Below, one piece after another: positions 1 through 9,033 of a stretch of 41,258 bases of DNA; position 1 is the stretch's first letter, and every line of letters starts with the position of its first letter. The notes under the pieces are model-generated. The model had not been told where the DNA came from and searched no databases. It saw only the letters and a program-made list of their open reading frames with translations. The stretch spans positions 1 to 41,258 of the forward strand of contig LGRX02003738.1 in the NCBI GenBank assembly GCA_001247695.2, given 5' to 3'. A program made the translations under genes and the position numbers. Origin of the DNA: Cymbomonas tetramitiformis (taxonomy: Eukaryota; Chlorophyta; Pyramimonadophyceae; Pyramimonadales; Pyramimonadaceae).

Positions 1-1150
1 CCTGACCTCATTTCGCCCCGTGCAATAGAGTTTGGGGCTCTACCCCAAGATCTGCGCGACACCACCAGTGCCGACTTCATACGAGCAGGAGCTCTTCAAG
101 GACGCCAGTGGGCCATGGTATGTGGGTTCCCATGCCAGGATCTCTCCCCTGCTGGAACACTCACAGGCCTGGATGGCAGGCACAGCAAATTATTTTATGA
201 AGTGGTCAGGCTTCTGTCCACACTCCAGCAGCTGCAGCGGCAGAGGCCTCCAGGCTATATCCTGGAGAACGTTTCTCCGTTGTCACACAGACCCGGAACC
301 AAGATCAGGGACGAGGTGTTCCCGTACATTGCCAGTGTCATTGGCCGACCAGTGTCCTTTGATGCAGCACAAGCAGGCGCTTACGCACACCGATTGCGAG
401 CGTATTGGAGCAACTTGTTCCAGAGCCACCAGTTTCGCTCCGTCATGAGCAAGGTGGTGAGACCAGAAGGACGAATCGTATCGTCAATCCTATGCAAGGG
501 CTGGCATCCCAGGCCAGTGATAAGGACAGACCGCTCGCCTCACTACGTGGTGAACGTGGTGGGAGAACCATTGAGGGCACTTCCCACCATCATGGCGACG
601 CAAGGGTCAAGAGCGTTCAGAAGAGCGAGGATGGGCACCGTGGTGCGCAACCAGGACGATGAAGACGCCGGGGAAGAATCTCGAGAAGTGAACCTCGACG
701 AGAAGGCGCGAGCCATGGGCTACAGCGCAAGTGAGCTACGCATGGCCGATGGCCTGAACGACGTAGAATTGGCAAGCATTCTGGGCCTGGCCATGGATCG
801 CAGGGCAATGGAACTGCTGATGGCGGTCGCGGAAGCGAGCAGGAAGGGGCTCCCTCATAGCGAGGAGTCCCCGGAGGCAGAGAATTCCCCAGGACAGCCC
901 ATCGCTGTAGACAACAACTGGGCAGACCGCGCGAGGTCGGACCTTCAGCAGAGGCAAGCTTTGCTGGCGGAATGGGTTGAGAATTCGAATGCATATACTC
1001 AGCAGGTGGCGAAGACTATGACTCACCGTGACTGGGAGGAGAAGCTGCAGGTAATGTGCTCGCAAGGGCAGAAAGGTGCAGAAGGAATTGGGGCTCAGCG
1101 ACAGAAGGCTGGAACCAAGAAGAAGAAGAAGAAGGAGTGGCAGCTCTACA
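1..1150 (+). pseudogene. C5-cytosine DNA methyltransferase domain of the gypsy-like polyprotein (5' partial)
   Basis: The frame is open from base 1; the ATG at 115 lies inside the domain and is not a credible start. Visible C5-methyltransferase motifs are LPQD just upstream of the catalytic block, the PCQ catalytic loop with its cysteine (about 133-141, GFPCQDLSPAG), the ENV motif (about 268-276), HRLRAYWSN (motif VIII-like, about 388-414), ALPTIM and EKARAMGY (motif IX region), and GLAMDRRAMELL at the motif X position. The enzyme would methylate cytosine C5 in DNA using SAM. A KKKKKK run (about 1117-1135) could be a nuclear localisation signal. The frame is cut after 1150 by a TIR element, and without that insertion it would run into the integrase frame at 2235. 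The N-terminal SAM-binding motif I is outside the window. Confidence 0.8.
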
Positions 1151-2230
1151 TGTCCACTACCCGGTCTTGGGTACATCACGATGTACCCAAGCCACTCTTT
1201 GTTCCGCACGCCATGGCGAGCTCGAAACATTTCAAGTGTCCATATGGCCGATATAGGTTGTCAACAACACACCAATCTTGGGTATGAACCATATGTTTGG
1301 CGGTATTCATGTCATAGACATGGGTTTTTGGGGGCGGTTGCCTTGGTGATTTTCCAGAAAAGACGAAATTCTCAAGTTCTAAATTCTTGGGTACATCGCT
1401 TGGGTACATCGATTTGTATGCATGGTTATGCACATGAAAATTGCATATTTGGTCGATGTTTCATTAGGGCATTAACATAGATCCTTCAAAGCACTTATTT
1501 TATCATGGGTCGGTCCCATACCTCACAAGTTATCTTACTTCATCATCAAGACTTCTCATCATAAAACAGTGTCAGATTTTAGGTTTCGCCTAAAAAAATG
1601 CGCGCGGACATGTGTGATGACTCCCACCCATCGATCTATTGAACGAAGGCATATTTACATGTGCAATGCATGTTATCGCAAATACGATTGCCAAAGAATG
1701 AGCTGACAAATATTTTTGGTCATAATAATCAATATCACAGGTCACCTTCAACCGCTCGCGTCGACTCGTCCCCATACCCGATAAGGTACCTCGTGTCGTG
1801 CGGCAAGTAAGCAGTTAAGCTTGGGGATCTAGGGTACGCCGAACATGACGAGAATAAATTGATTAAGATATTGTGGTGTAACAAACCTTAAAAAGTATTC
1901 CACTTTGTGAAGAATCCCCCCCCCTAAGATATGCGAGACTGTGAAAAAGGCGAGTCGCAACAAACCGTGGTAAAAAACAATTAGAAAAATGTTTTTGGGA
2001 GCCAAGTTGCGATTTGCATGGGTTTGAATGCACCTGGCATGATATATATCCTACCAGGATGCTTGTGACGGCATATTCCCGTGTTCATGATGATGTTGGC
2101 TAGCTATATTGATGATTCGTAACGACAAACCGTTAAATATATGCCCCCATACCGTCGATTTAGCTTGGGTACATCCCTATGTACCCAGACCCTCTTGGGT
2201 ACATCCCCATGTACCACCGGGTAGTGGACA
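1151..2230. mobile_element. Non-autonomous TIR DNA transposon, 1080 bp, inserted in the gypsy-like element
   Basis: Perfect 15-bp terminal inverted repeats: TGTCCACTACCCGGT at 1151-1165 and its reverse complement at 2216-2230. They are flanked by the 4-bp direct repeat TACA (1147-1150 and 2231-2234), a target-site duplication. Subterminal regions carry repeated and inverted copies of CTTGGGTACATC (about 1167-1191, 1386-1412, 2163-2205). The interior is AT-rich with no convincing transposase, so it depends on an enzyme supplied elsewhere. The 4-bp duplication and subterminal repeats do not identify a superfamily by themselves. The target frame is interrupted without loss of bases: removing the element plus one TACA rejoins the two flanking frames exactly. 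Confidence 0.85.
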
Positions 2231-2234
2231 TACA

Positions 2235-2743
2235 CTATGGCGCAGTATCGTCAGAGGCATGAGAACCACTTCGTGAAGGAGGGCGCAACCCCAGCAGCGC
2301 GCATGGATGTGCCTGCTTGGAGTCCGCCTGCCAAAGATTCAGAGATGAGACTCCCCAGGTTGGCGTGCACCACCAGATTCGAGGACTTGATGGCCAGCGT
2401 GGCCGAGCAGCAGGCAGACCGTGACAAGCATCGAGATGTACACGATGATGCATGGTGCCTCAGATGGTTGAAGTCCAATGGCAGCGTGAGATTGCCAGAA
2501 GAGGAAGTTCGTCGTGTGAGGAGACGAGCAGCACGACATCGATGGGATGAGGCTACGGACGAGATCTACATGGTCACGCTGTCGGGCAAGAAGGTGAGAA
2601 TACCTAAGCCTGCTGACCGTCTCGCGTTGGTTAAGGAATACCACTCCAGAACTGGACATTGGGGCATAAGGCGTACGCAGCATCTTTTGTGGCAGCGCCA
2701 TTGGTGGGCCGATTTGAAGAAGGACGTGGAGGCTGTGGTCACT
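2235..2743 (+). pseudogene. Integrase zinc-binding (H2C2) region of the gypsy-like polyprotein
   Basis: This frame continues the methyltransferase frame after the TIR insertion. It holds a basic linker (RRVRRRAARHR) followed by the integrase N-terminal domain: EYHSRTGH gives H-x4-H at about 2639-2659. The matching C-x2-C (CETC) lies just after an in-frame TAG at 2744-2746. The H2C2 zinc domain of retroviral-type integrases helps multimerise the enzyme and bind LTR ends. The stop falls inside this domain, so a complete integrase cannot be made without readthrough. The ATG at 2237 is probably internal to the original polyprotein and not a true start. Confidence 0.75.
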
Positions 2744-2746
2744 TAG
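2744..2746 (+). other. In-frame TAG stop inside the integrase zinc domain
   Basis: TAG separates GTC-ACT from TGT-GAG-ACC-TGT (the C-x2-C pair). The frame on both sides is the same and both halves are recognisable, so this is a point nonsense mutation and not a true gene end. A C-to-T change of a CAG codon would explain it; that is inference. Confidence 0.8.
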
Positions 2747-4546
2747 TGTGAGACCTGTCAGCGTGTGAAAACTCATTATGCGAGAGAGGAGGCATGTTTA
2801 TCCCCCCTCGAGATCGTGTCGTTCATGTATCGCTGGTCGCTGGATTTGGCATGGCCTTCAAGGAGGCAGACCAAGACTGGCAACAACCGAGTGCTCATCA
2901 TGACCGAGCACTACACCAGGTTCATAGTCTGTGTACCCATTCCCGACAAGGAGGCAAGGACTATCGCGGCGGCATTTCGCAGTCATGTCCTGGCTGTGTT
3001 TGGTGCGCCAGCAGAGTGCTTGGTGGATGGAGGAAAGGAGTTCGAGGGCGAGTTCAAGCAGCTGTGCAGAGACTGCCTGATCGACCGACGAGTCACCTCG
3101 CCAGACTCCCCAGAAGGCAATGGGCTGACCGAGCGAGTGGTGCGCACTATGAAGTTTTGCTTCAAGAAGCTTGCCTTGGAGAAGGGTCTCGATTATGAGT
3201 GGGATGACCAGCTCTGGCCACTAGTGCTGAGTTATAATGCAGCACGCCAGGAGTCCACGGGGGTGGCGCCGTTCACCATGTTGTTTGCCCAAGAGGCAGT
3301 AGTGCCGCCCGATTTGAAGCAGGCACCCAGCATAGATTTCGGTGTTGAGGTCGAAGATGAGAAGGATGCCAGAGTCAAGGACCTCCTCCGGAGAGCACAG
3401 GTGGTGAGGCGACTGATGGTGCACGCTGGTTGCAGCCTGGAGGTCGCACAGCATCGTGATACATTACATTATGAAGGGAGAAGGGGTGGGGGCTATGGGC
3501 CTAAGCCACACCAGTTTAAGGTGGGCGATTTCGTCTACATCAGGCAGAAGCCTCGCAGCGGCATGGAAGTCGCGACCAAATCCGCCATTCTGAAGCTGGT
3601 CAAGATACAGCGAGATGGTGTGGTGGTGCTTGAGGACGCCACCAAGTTAAGAGAGAAGAGCACCGTGCAGAGCATCGCGCCATGTCACCTACAGGTGAAG
3701 GACCAGTATGACTGCAGTGCAGCCGTTCCCAGCAAGCACCTAGCATGTGAAGCGTGCAGGAAGACTGATGGGGAAGCAGAGATGTTGTTGTGCGACGCAT
3801 GCAACAGGGGGTACCACTTGTGGTGTCTGACCCCAGCACTGGATGGAGTACCAGAAGGCGAGTGGCTATGTCCCAGGTGCTCAGGCACGGGGATGCAAGC
3901 TGCCAACGCTGAGGTGCAGACCCAGAAAGACGAGAGCTCTGGTGTCCTAGAGGACAGACTGGGCATGAAGGAGCAGCAATTGAATGAGAAGCTGTCTGCG
4001 GAGATGCGCCTGCTGCCAGCAGACGTGGGTCCCCGTCGTGTGGTGAAGGGAGACAAATTTCAGCCATGGCATGCCATCTCGTCAAGGGAGATGCTGTTGA
4101 AAGAGAAGGACATGTTCTTGGGCATGCCAGATCAGATTGATTGGGGAAGACAGGACAAGCTCTCTGAGGCCGTGCAGATCTTCATGCCAGGGCACTGGAA
4201 TGAGGGGCATCGCACGGTGCTGAGCAAGAAATATCGGGAACAGAAGGCCATGGCAAGGCAGCTGAGGGATGCACCTCTTGTGCCTGCGTTGGCTGAAGAA
4301 GAAGTTGAAAGACGAGGAGAATTGAGACACATGACCAAGGCTCAGGTGAGAGAAGCTAGCGCACTGCAGTGGGGGCTTGAACTGGTCATCACAGTGCCCT
4401 CCGAGGTGAGGCGTTTGGCGACAGAGGTGGACTGGAAGTCCGTCGATGGCGTGTGGGACCCATGGGCAGGTACTGGGGTCATCAGTGAGGTAATAATGGT
4501 GGAGCAATGGCCGCAGTTGAGATTTATGAATAATGACGGGTTCTAG
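2747..4546 (+). pseudogene. Integrase core, PHD finger and truncated methyltransferase-like tail
   Basis: The first codons complete the H2C2 pair (CETC). The integrase catalytic core follows, with D in SLDLAW (about 2846-2863), D in LVDGGKEF (about 3020-3043) and E in GLTERVV (about 3121-3144), spaced as in a D,D,E transposase fold. HQFKVGDFVYIRQKP resembles the C-terminal integrase barrel. A C4HC3 PHD finger lies at 3746-3880 (CEAC, CDAC, H in GYHLWC, CPRC); PHD fingers read histone H3 tails and could guide integration. The end has VWDPWAGTG (about 4450-4480), a SAM-binding loop of a class I methyltransferase, and the frame then stops at 4544-4546, before a whole domain can fold. A start at the GTG at 2765 is not credible. 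Confidence 0.8.
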
Positions 4547-5137
4547 CCCTTAAATCTTCATCTGGCCAATGGAAAGTCATTATTCCATGCCAGCTCTAAC
4601 AATGTTAGTTGGAAATCTGGGCTTGCATGTAAGAGCTTAGCGTTCGATCTCAGAATATCAGAATTTTAAAAATTTTGTAGCTCTACGATCTTGTGCTGTG
4701 TTGAGAATTGCTTGTACAGTTACCGGCACCAGTGAATGTTAATGACGAACTTATGACCAGCCGCGAGTGTTAAGCTTGCTCGATTCCGAGAGTGTTCGTA
4801 CCATCATATACACGCGTTTGCGACATTAGCGCGGGCGGATGCCGTACTAGCTGGGTTGGAAAAGACCCCTTGATTCTTGTGACGTGTGCAGTTAGGGTTT
4901 CCGTGCTTGTGACTTAGGATCCTGTTGTGGCACCTCATACCTTCGGGATGAGGTGGTGTCACGGGGAGACTGACTCACTCCCCAAGGTAGAGCAGCCTCT
5001 TCTGTCACCCCTGAGGTGCCACGTCAACAGTCACCATCTTGCAGTTCCCTCCGATAATAAAACACACACAGTATTTTATTATCTCATCTTAGCCTTCGTT
5101 TCTGCAGCATCCGACTGTTTCCGCTGTTTGGCTTGAC

Positions 5138-5169
5138 TAATATATGATATATAGATATATATATATTAG
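5138..5169. repeat. AT-rich palindrome
   Basis: CTAATATAT at the left and ATATATTAG at the right frame a short TA-rich centre, forming a potential hairpin or cruciform. No function can be assigned. Confidence 0.5.
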
Positions 5170-5373
5170 TCCTTCCATCAGTTCACTAGTTTTAGTGGCA
5201 TTTCAGGGTGTTACGGGTTACAGTTACCCTAATCACCTGCAGTGAACTTAGGGTGTTACATAGTATCAGTAACACCTATTTATCTCAAAATTAAGCAGTA
5301 TGCATGTTTACTGGAAGGAAAGAAGCAAAACTGCATTTAGTATGTCACTGCTAATTATGCGACTCTTGAGGTG

Positions 5374-5418
5374 TTGTTACACCCCTAAATTTTTGCACAT
5401 AATTTTTAGGGTGTTACA
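5374..5418. repeat. Inverted repeat with GTTACACCC / GGGTGTTAC arms
   Basis: GTTACACCCCTAAA on the left pairs with TTTTAGGGTGTTAC on the right across a short spacer. Related GGGTGTTAC motifs also occur near 5207-5215 and 5250-5260. This could be the paired ends of decayed small elements. Confidence 0.5.
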
Positions 5419-7522
5419 CGAGGTGTGAAGTGCTCAGGTATTTTTCCCATATACCTTGATAGGTGAAAAATTGGATCCGCGAAAAAAAATTGGACTCAAA
5501 TTTTCATTTTCAAATCTAACGTGTGAGATTTTTACCCATCACTTTTGGCACTTTTTGGCTTACATATATATGTGTAAGCCACAGTGTATACTATAGTGTA
5601 CACATATGTCACAACTCTGTAATATACCTCACTCGCACCCATGAAATGGAAATTGACAGTTTTTCATGGTGTTTTGTGAAGATATGTGTATCGCCATCAT
5701 ATGGGGTTTTACTGATTGAAACCCATAACAAACAGGCCAAACCCTAATACTTATATGTAGATTTATCAATAGTGACTTACAATCACTTAATGATAACTTG
5801 TCAGTTGATTTATTACTTACTTAGGATTGTCAACTCCTTAGATAACCTTAGCCAGTAGCTTAAGGCGAGATTAACTCCTCGGTTCGGTCGCCTGTCCTTG
5901 GCTGTTGATCACGCTGCCTACCCACGAATGGGTCTGTTGGAGGTCTTCTTTATCTCTTCGGATCTATGACAATACTCTGGATGGTGGTGCCATCCCGATA
6001 CTAAGTAACTTGAGCAAATGCTCATAGTAATCAGGTAATTATCATTTGCTTAGGCATATGGTGGTGCACTGAAAGAGTATCAAAATGATATCTTCAGTTT
6101 CTAAGCAAATCAGAACAATGCTTGAACAATTAGAGCAATGTTTGTTTAAATACCTATAATCCTATATCAGCTACATCATTGTCAGGATGAGTTCTGATTT
6201 GTGTGATTACTGAAATATGCTTTGAAGTGACCAATTGTTTTGAATCAACTGTCAAATGCGTAGTACTCGATGGTGTTGCTCCAGCGATATTGTGAAAGGG
6301 GCATGGACAATGTTCAGCAGTTACTAGCTGTTTTATGAACAATGTATACTGCCTTCGGGTCTGGAGATATTCTCCATCCAACCCTTCAACATGTGGATTT
6401 ATCCTGTCCCTTATCTATCGCCATCACTAACATCCAACACGCACATGTGTTTGTTGGATGGTATCTATGTATCATACATGTGATGTTGGTATAATACTTG
6501 ATTATTTACACTTAGTGAATTAGTGTAATGTCAGCATACATAGTAATGTCAGTGACTTATGTATTGTGCAGGTACTTTCTGATTCAGTACACTTAAGCAA
6601 ATTGATAGTGATTAATCATACAAGTTAATATGTATACCAATGGACAACATATAGCAAGTATGATGCATATCAATATACTTATTATACTGTTGTAATCCTG
6701 CACTTCTCATCATGATGGATGATGAGTTGAATGGTATATTTTCACAAGTGGCTCCGGTGTGTATTCCATCTTGATCAACAGGAGAACAATTATCCCATCC
6801 CAAATCCTCCGTCAGGGATAACTGAGCTAATTCCTGTCTTCATGACCAAGACTGGCACCTTATACCATTTGGATTTCAATATAGCCTACTTGCAAGTTCT
6901 AGCATGTTTTTTTGATATGCATGTTGCAGTGTGGTATAGGTGTATTGCTGGATAAACCCCCGGTTTCATGGGGTACAAGCCCATGGTCGGTTAGGCGCGG
7001 ACAGATCGCCATCAAATCGATCAACATAACTACATGATGGTTTACAGATCAGCCCTTACTTTTTAATCCTCTGCAAATACATCTATGTTACACTGATGGT
7101 ATATGCATGTATATGCCAACCGTTATCGTGATCAGGCTGGTATGCATATGTGCATGTATGCTAGATTTTTATGATCTGGTTAATTATTATCACAGTGTAA
7201 TTGAGTGAACAAGTTACAGTATATGTAGCAAGTTGCAGTGTGTGATAATGAGTTGCAGTATGTGATAGTGATAAGTGGTATAAGTGTGATAGTGACAAAA
7301 GTCATCACACTATCTATCACAGCATGTTGTTATAATGATGACAACATGGTATATACTTATGTACAACATGTGTGTGTGATAATGATGGTATTGCACACAA
7401 TATTTCTGCGGCATGTATGTATTGTTAATCATGCAGGATCATGCGTCCCTCTACACAGCACCATTCGTCCCTGCGCAGCATCATGCGTCCACTGCGCAAC
7501 ATCATGAGAGGTATTGTGTGTC

Positions 7523-7575
7523 CATCTGCAAAGTATTGTATGTCCATCTGCAAAGTATTGTATGTCCATCTGGTG
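7523..7575 (+). repeat. Short tandem repeat, unit about 22 bp
   Basis: GTCCATCTGCAAAGTATTGT occurs twice in tandem, followed by a partial third copy (GTCCATCTG). It lies in a stretch with other near-repeats of CGTCCCTGCGCAGCATCAT type (about 7442-7505). Confidence 0.7.
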
Positions 7576-8002
7576 CAAAATTGTATGAACATCGAGATTG
7601 CACAATATGACTGCGCGCGCGCATATGTATGTCGCGCTGCATACTGATGCACCACAAATCAAGCGTCCCCTGCACAAGCTAAAATCATCGTACATGTGCG
7701 TCGCACTGAACGAGCTAAAATCATCGCACGTGTATGTCGCACTGAACGATTTGTGTAGAACATTTGCGAACATCGCCGTAGCCTATCATTTCGCACTGTA
7801 TGAATGCGTATGCCGTTGTCGCCGGTATTTGTCGCACGGTATGATTGCGAATGCGCTGATAACGAAATTGTGCGTCCCTGTCGCATTTGATGCTAATCAT
7901 ATATACTGACGATCATTTTTCGTTCGCGCGCTTGACTCGCATACCATACCAACCTGCGATATTTGACGGCATGTATGTACGATTCATTCGCTCGTGCGCA
8001 CA
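7576..8002. other. Non-coding sequence rich in TCGCAC / ATCATCG motifs
   Basis: Near-duplicate phrases such as GTCGCACTGAACGA (about 7705 and 7737) recur. The same base composition resumes after the Copia element at 17633, so this and 17633-17900 were one continuous locus before the Copia insertion. No gene recognised. Confidence 0.5.
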
Positions 8003-8007
8003 CCTTG
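8003..8007. repeat. Target-site duplication CCTTG (left copy)
   Basis: CCTTG directly precedes the LTR terminus and matches 17628-17632. Five base pairs is typical of Copia integrases. Confidence 0.9.
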
Positions 8008-8338
8008 TGCGAGAAGACCCAGTCAGTCAAGACAGGTCAAACAGGAAGCACTGCAACGCTCAGGGTTTCGCACTCAGAATCTCTCTCTCAACATACAGAA
8101 GATATAATATATAGTTCTAGTATGCTGAGTGTGATGCGAAATGAGCTAGTGTGTGCTCTGTCTCATGTGACAACCGAACTCGATCAGAGGAGGTGACAAT
8201 CAGGTCAGCGAGGTAGTCAGAGGTGTCGAGCCGTATCGGTGATGACAGCGGTCACGTCGGTCGGTGATGACAGCGGTCACGACGGGTCGGTGATGACAAC
8301 TCTGATGACTGAGCTCGGACTGAATGTCAACTCCAGCA
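8008..8338 (-). repeat. Copia 3' LTR
   Basis: 331 bp, TG...CA ended on the element strand (starts TGCTGGAGTTGAC, ends GTCTTCTCGCA). It matches 17297-17627 base for base by eye. It contains short internal repeats GTGATGACAGCGGTCAC (about 8238-8290) and a TATAATATATAG stretch (about 8102-8114) that could serve as an AT-rich promoter element in either LTR; that function is inference. Confidence 0.95.
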
Positions 8339-8340
8339 CA

Positions 8341-8358
8341 CCACCTCGAGTGAGGTGG
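8341..8358. repeat. Perfect hairpin next to the Copia 3' LTR
   Basis: CCACCTC-GAGT-GAGGTGG, a 7-bp stem with a 4-nt loop, two bases from the LTR edge. On the element strand the GAGGTGGTGTG run just before the LTR is the best candidate for the polypurine tract, though it is weak. Confidence 0.6.
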
Positions 8359-9033
8359 CCAGACCAATAACCAATCAAACCAAGATACATGCCACTAATC
8401 CAGTGCCAGAACCAAAATCCAGAAAGATGATGGAAGTGGTGGAACTGCAGTCACACCGTGTCAGGGCTGAAAACCCCGAAAAGCTGGTCCGTAGACCCAA
8501 CGTCCTGACACGGGCAGTAATCTGTCCCTGGTGCCACCCTGCTGTCGGGGGATAGTGATATGTCATGTCTCTGGAGGTCCACACACCGTGGCTGCAAGCT
8601 ATCCGGGGTGCTTCGTCAGGGTTAGGATAAGGAGTGCCGAAGCAGGTCCAGATCCGCCCGTCACCGGAAAGACTTACTGCAGAGGGAGAATGAAGAGAGA
8701 GATCATGACTGACAGCAGCGGTGGCGCTCACGGTCGGAACAGACACTGTAAGGATACATGACTAATGCAGTGTAGCAAATACCATAGAGTGAGCTCGGAA
8801 TACAATGTCCATATACACAATCTATCAATGAGTGCACATCATTTTCTATCTAATACAGTGATTCATTTCTAAGGAAAACAATAGCTAACATAAAGTAACC
8901 AGCCATAAGTAATTTTGAATATAGGCCAGTACCTGCAAAGCACAGTCAGCTACACAAACAACCCAAAACAGGAAAACAGGAAATCAAGGTACTCACAGTC
9001 AGATCATGCTGCTGCTTTCTGAATACCAGTAAA
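8359..9033 (-). other. Copia 3' untranslated region
   Basis: About 0.7 kb between the RNase H stop and the 3' LTR. It contains a 123-codon minus-strand frame (8375-8746) on the element's coding strand, with no recognisable domain; it may be chance. Nothing else is recognised. Confidence 0.6.

Larger units (their letters stand above)
1..4546 (+). mobile_element. Ty3/gypsy-like retrotransposon remnant with DNA methyltransferase, integrase and PHD finger
   Basis: One reading frame, broken twice, runs from the window edge to 4546. In order it shows a C5-cytosine methyltransferase domain, a lysine-rich linker, an integrase zinc-binding H2C2 domain, an integrase catalytic core, a PHD finger and the start of a second SAM-binding motif. 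A TIR transposon (1151-2230) splits it and a TAG (2744-2746) interrupts it. No reverse transcriptase is visible, so that part must lie upstream of the window if it exists. No LTR could be matched on either side. Retrotransposons carrying cytosine methyltransferases are known from algae and dinoflagellates. The copy looks dead. Assignment to the gypsy class rests on the integrase (H-x4-H, C-x2-C, D-D-E) alone. Confidence 0.75.
4547..7425. other. AT-rich non-coding region
   Basis: No protein of recognisable family in any frame; open frames are short and without motifs. It holds a 10-bp palindromic AT hairpin (5138-5169), GTTAC-type inverted repeats (5374-5418) and many TATG/CATA-rich stretches. 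Part of it may be 3' non-coding sequence or an LTR of the preceding gypsy-like element, but no second LTR copy is in the window to test that. Confidence 0.5.

Noticed and set aside
1781..1850. 5S rRNA-like stretch (AGTTAAGC followed by TTGGGG)
   Set aside because: Only the short box A-like string matches; the rest of the 5S sequence is absent.
8375..8746. Methyltransferase motif DFGSGTG in a short minus-strand frame
   Set aside because: It occurs at the extreme end of a chance-length frame with no other motif.
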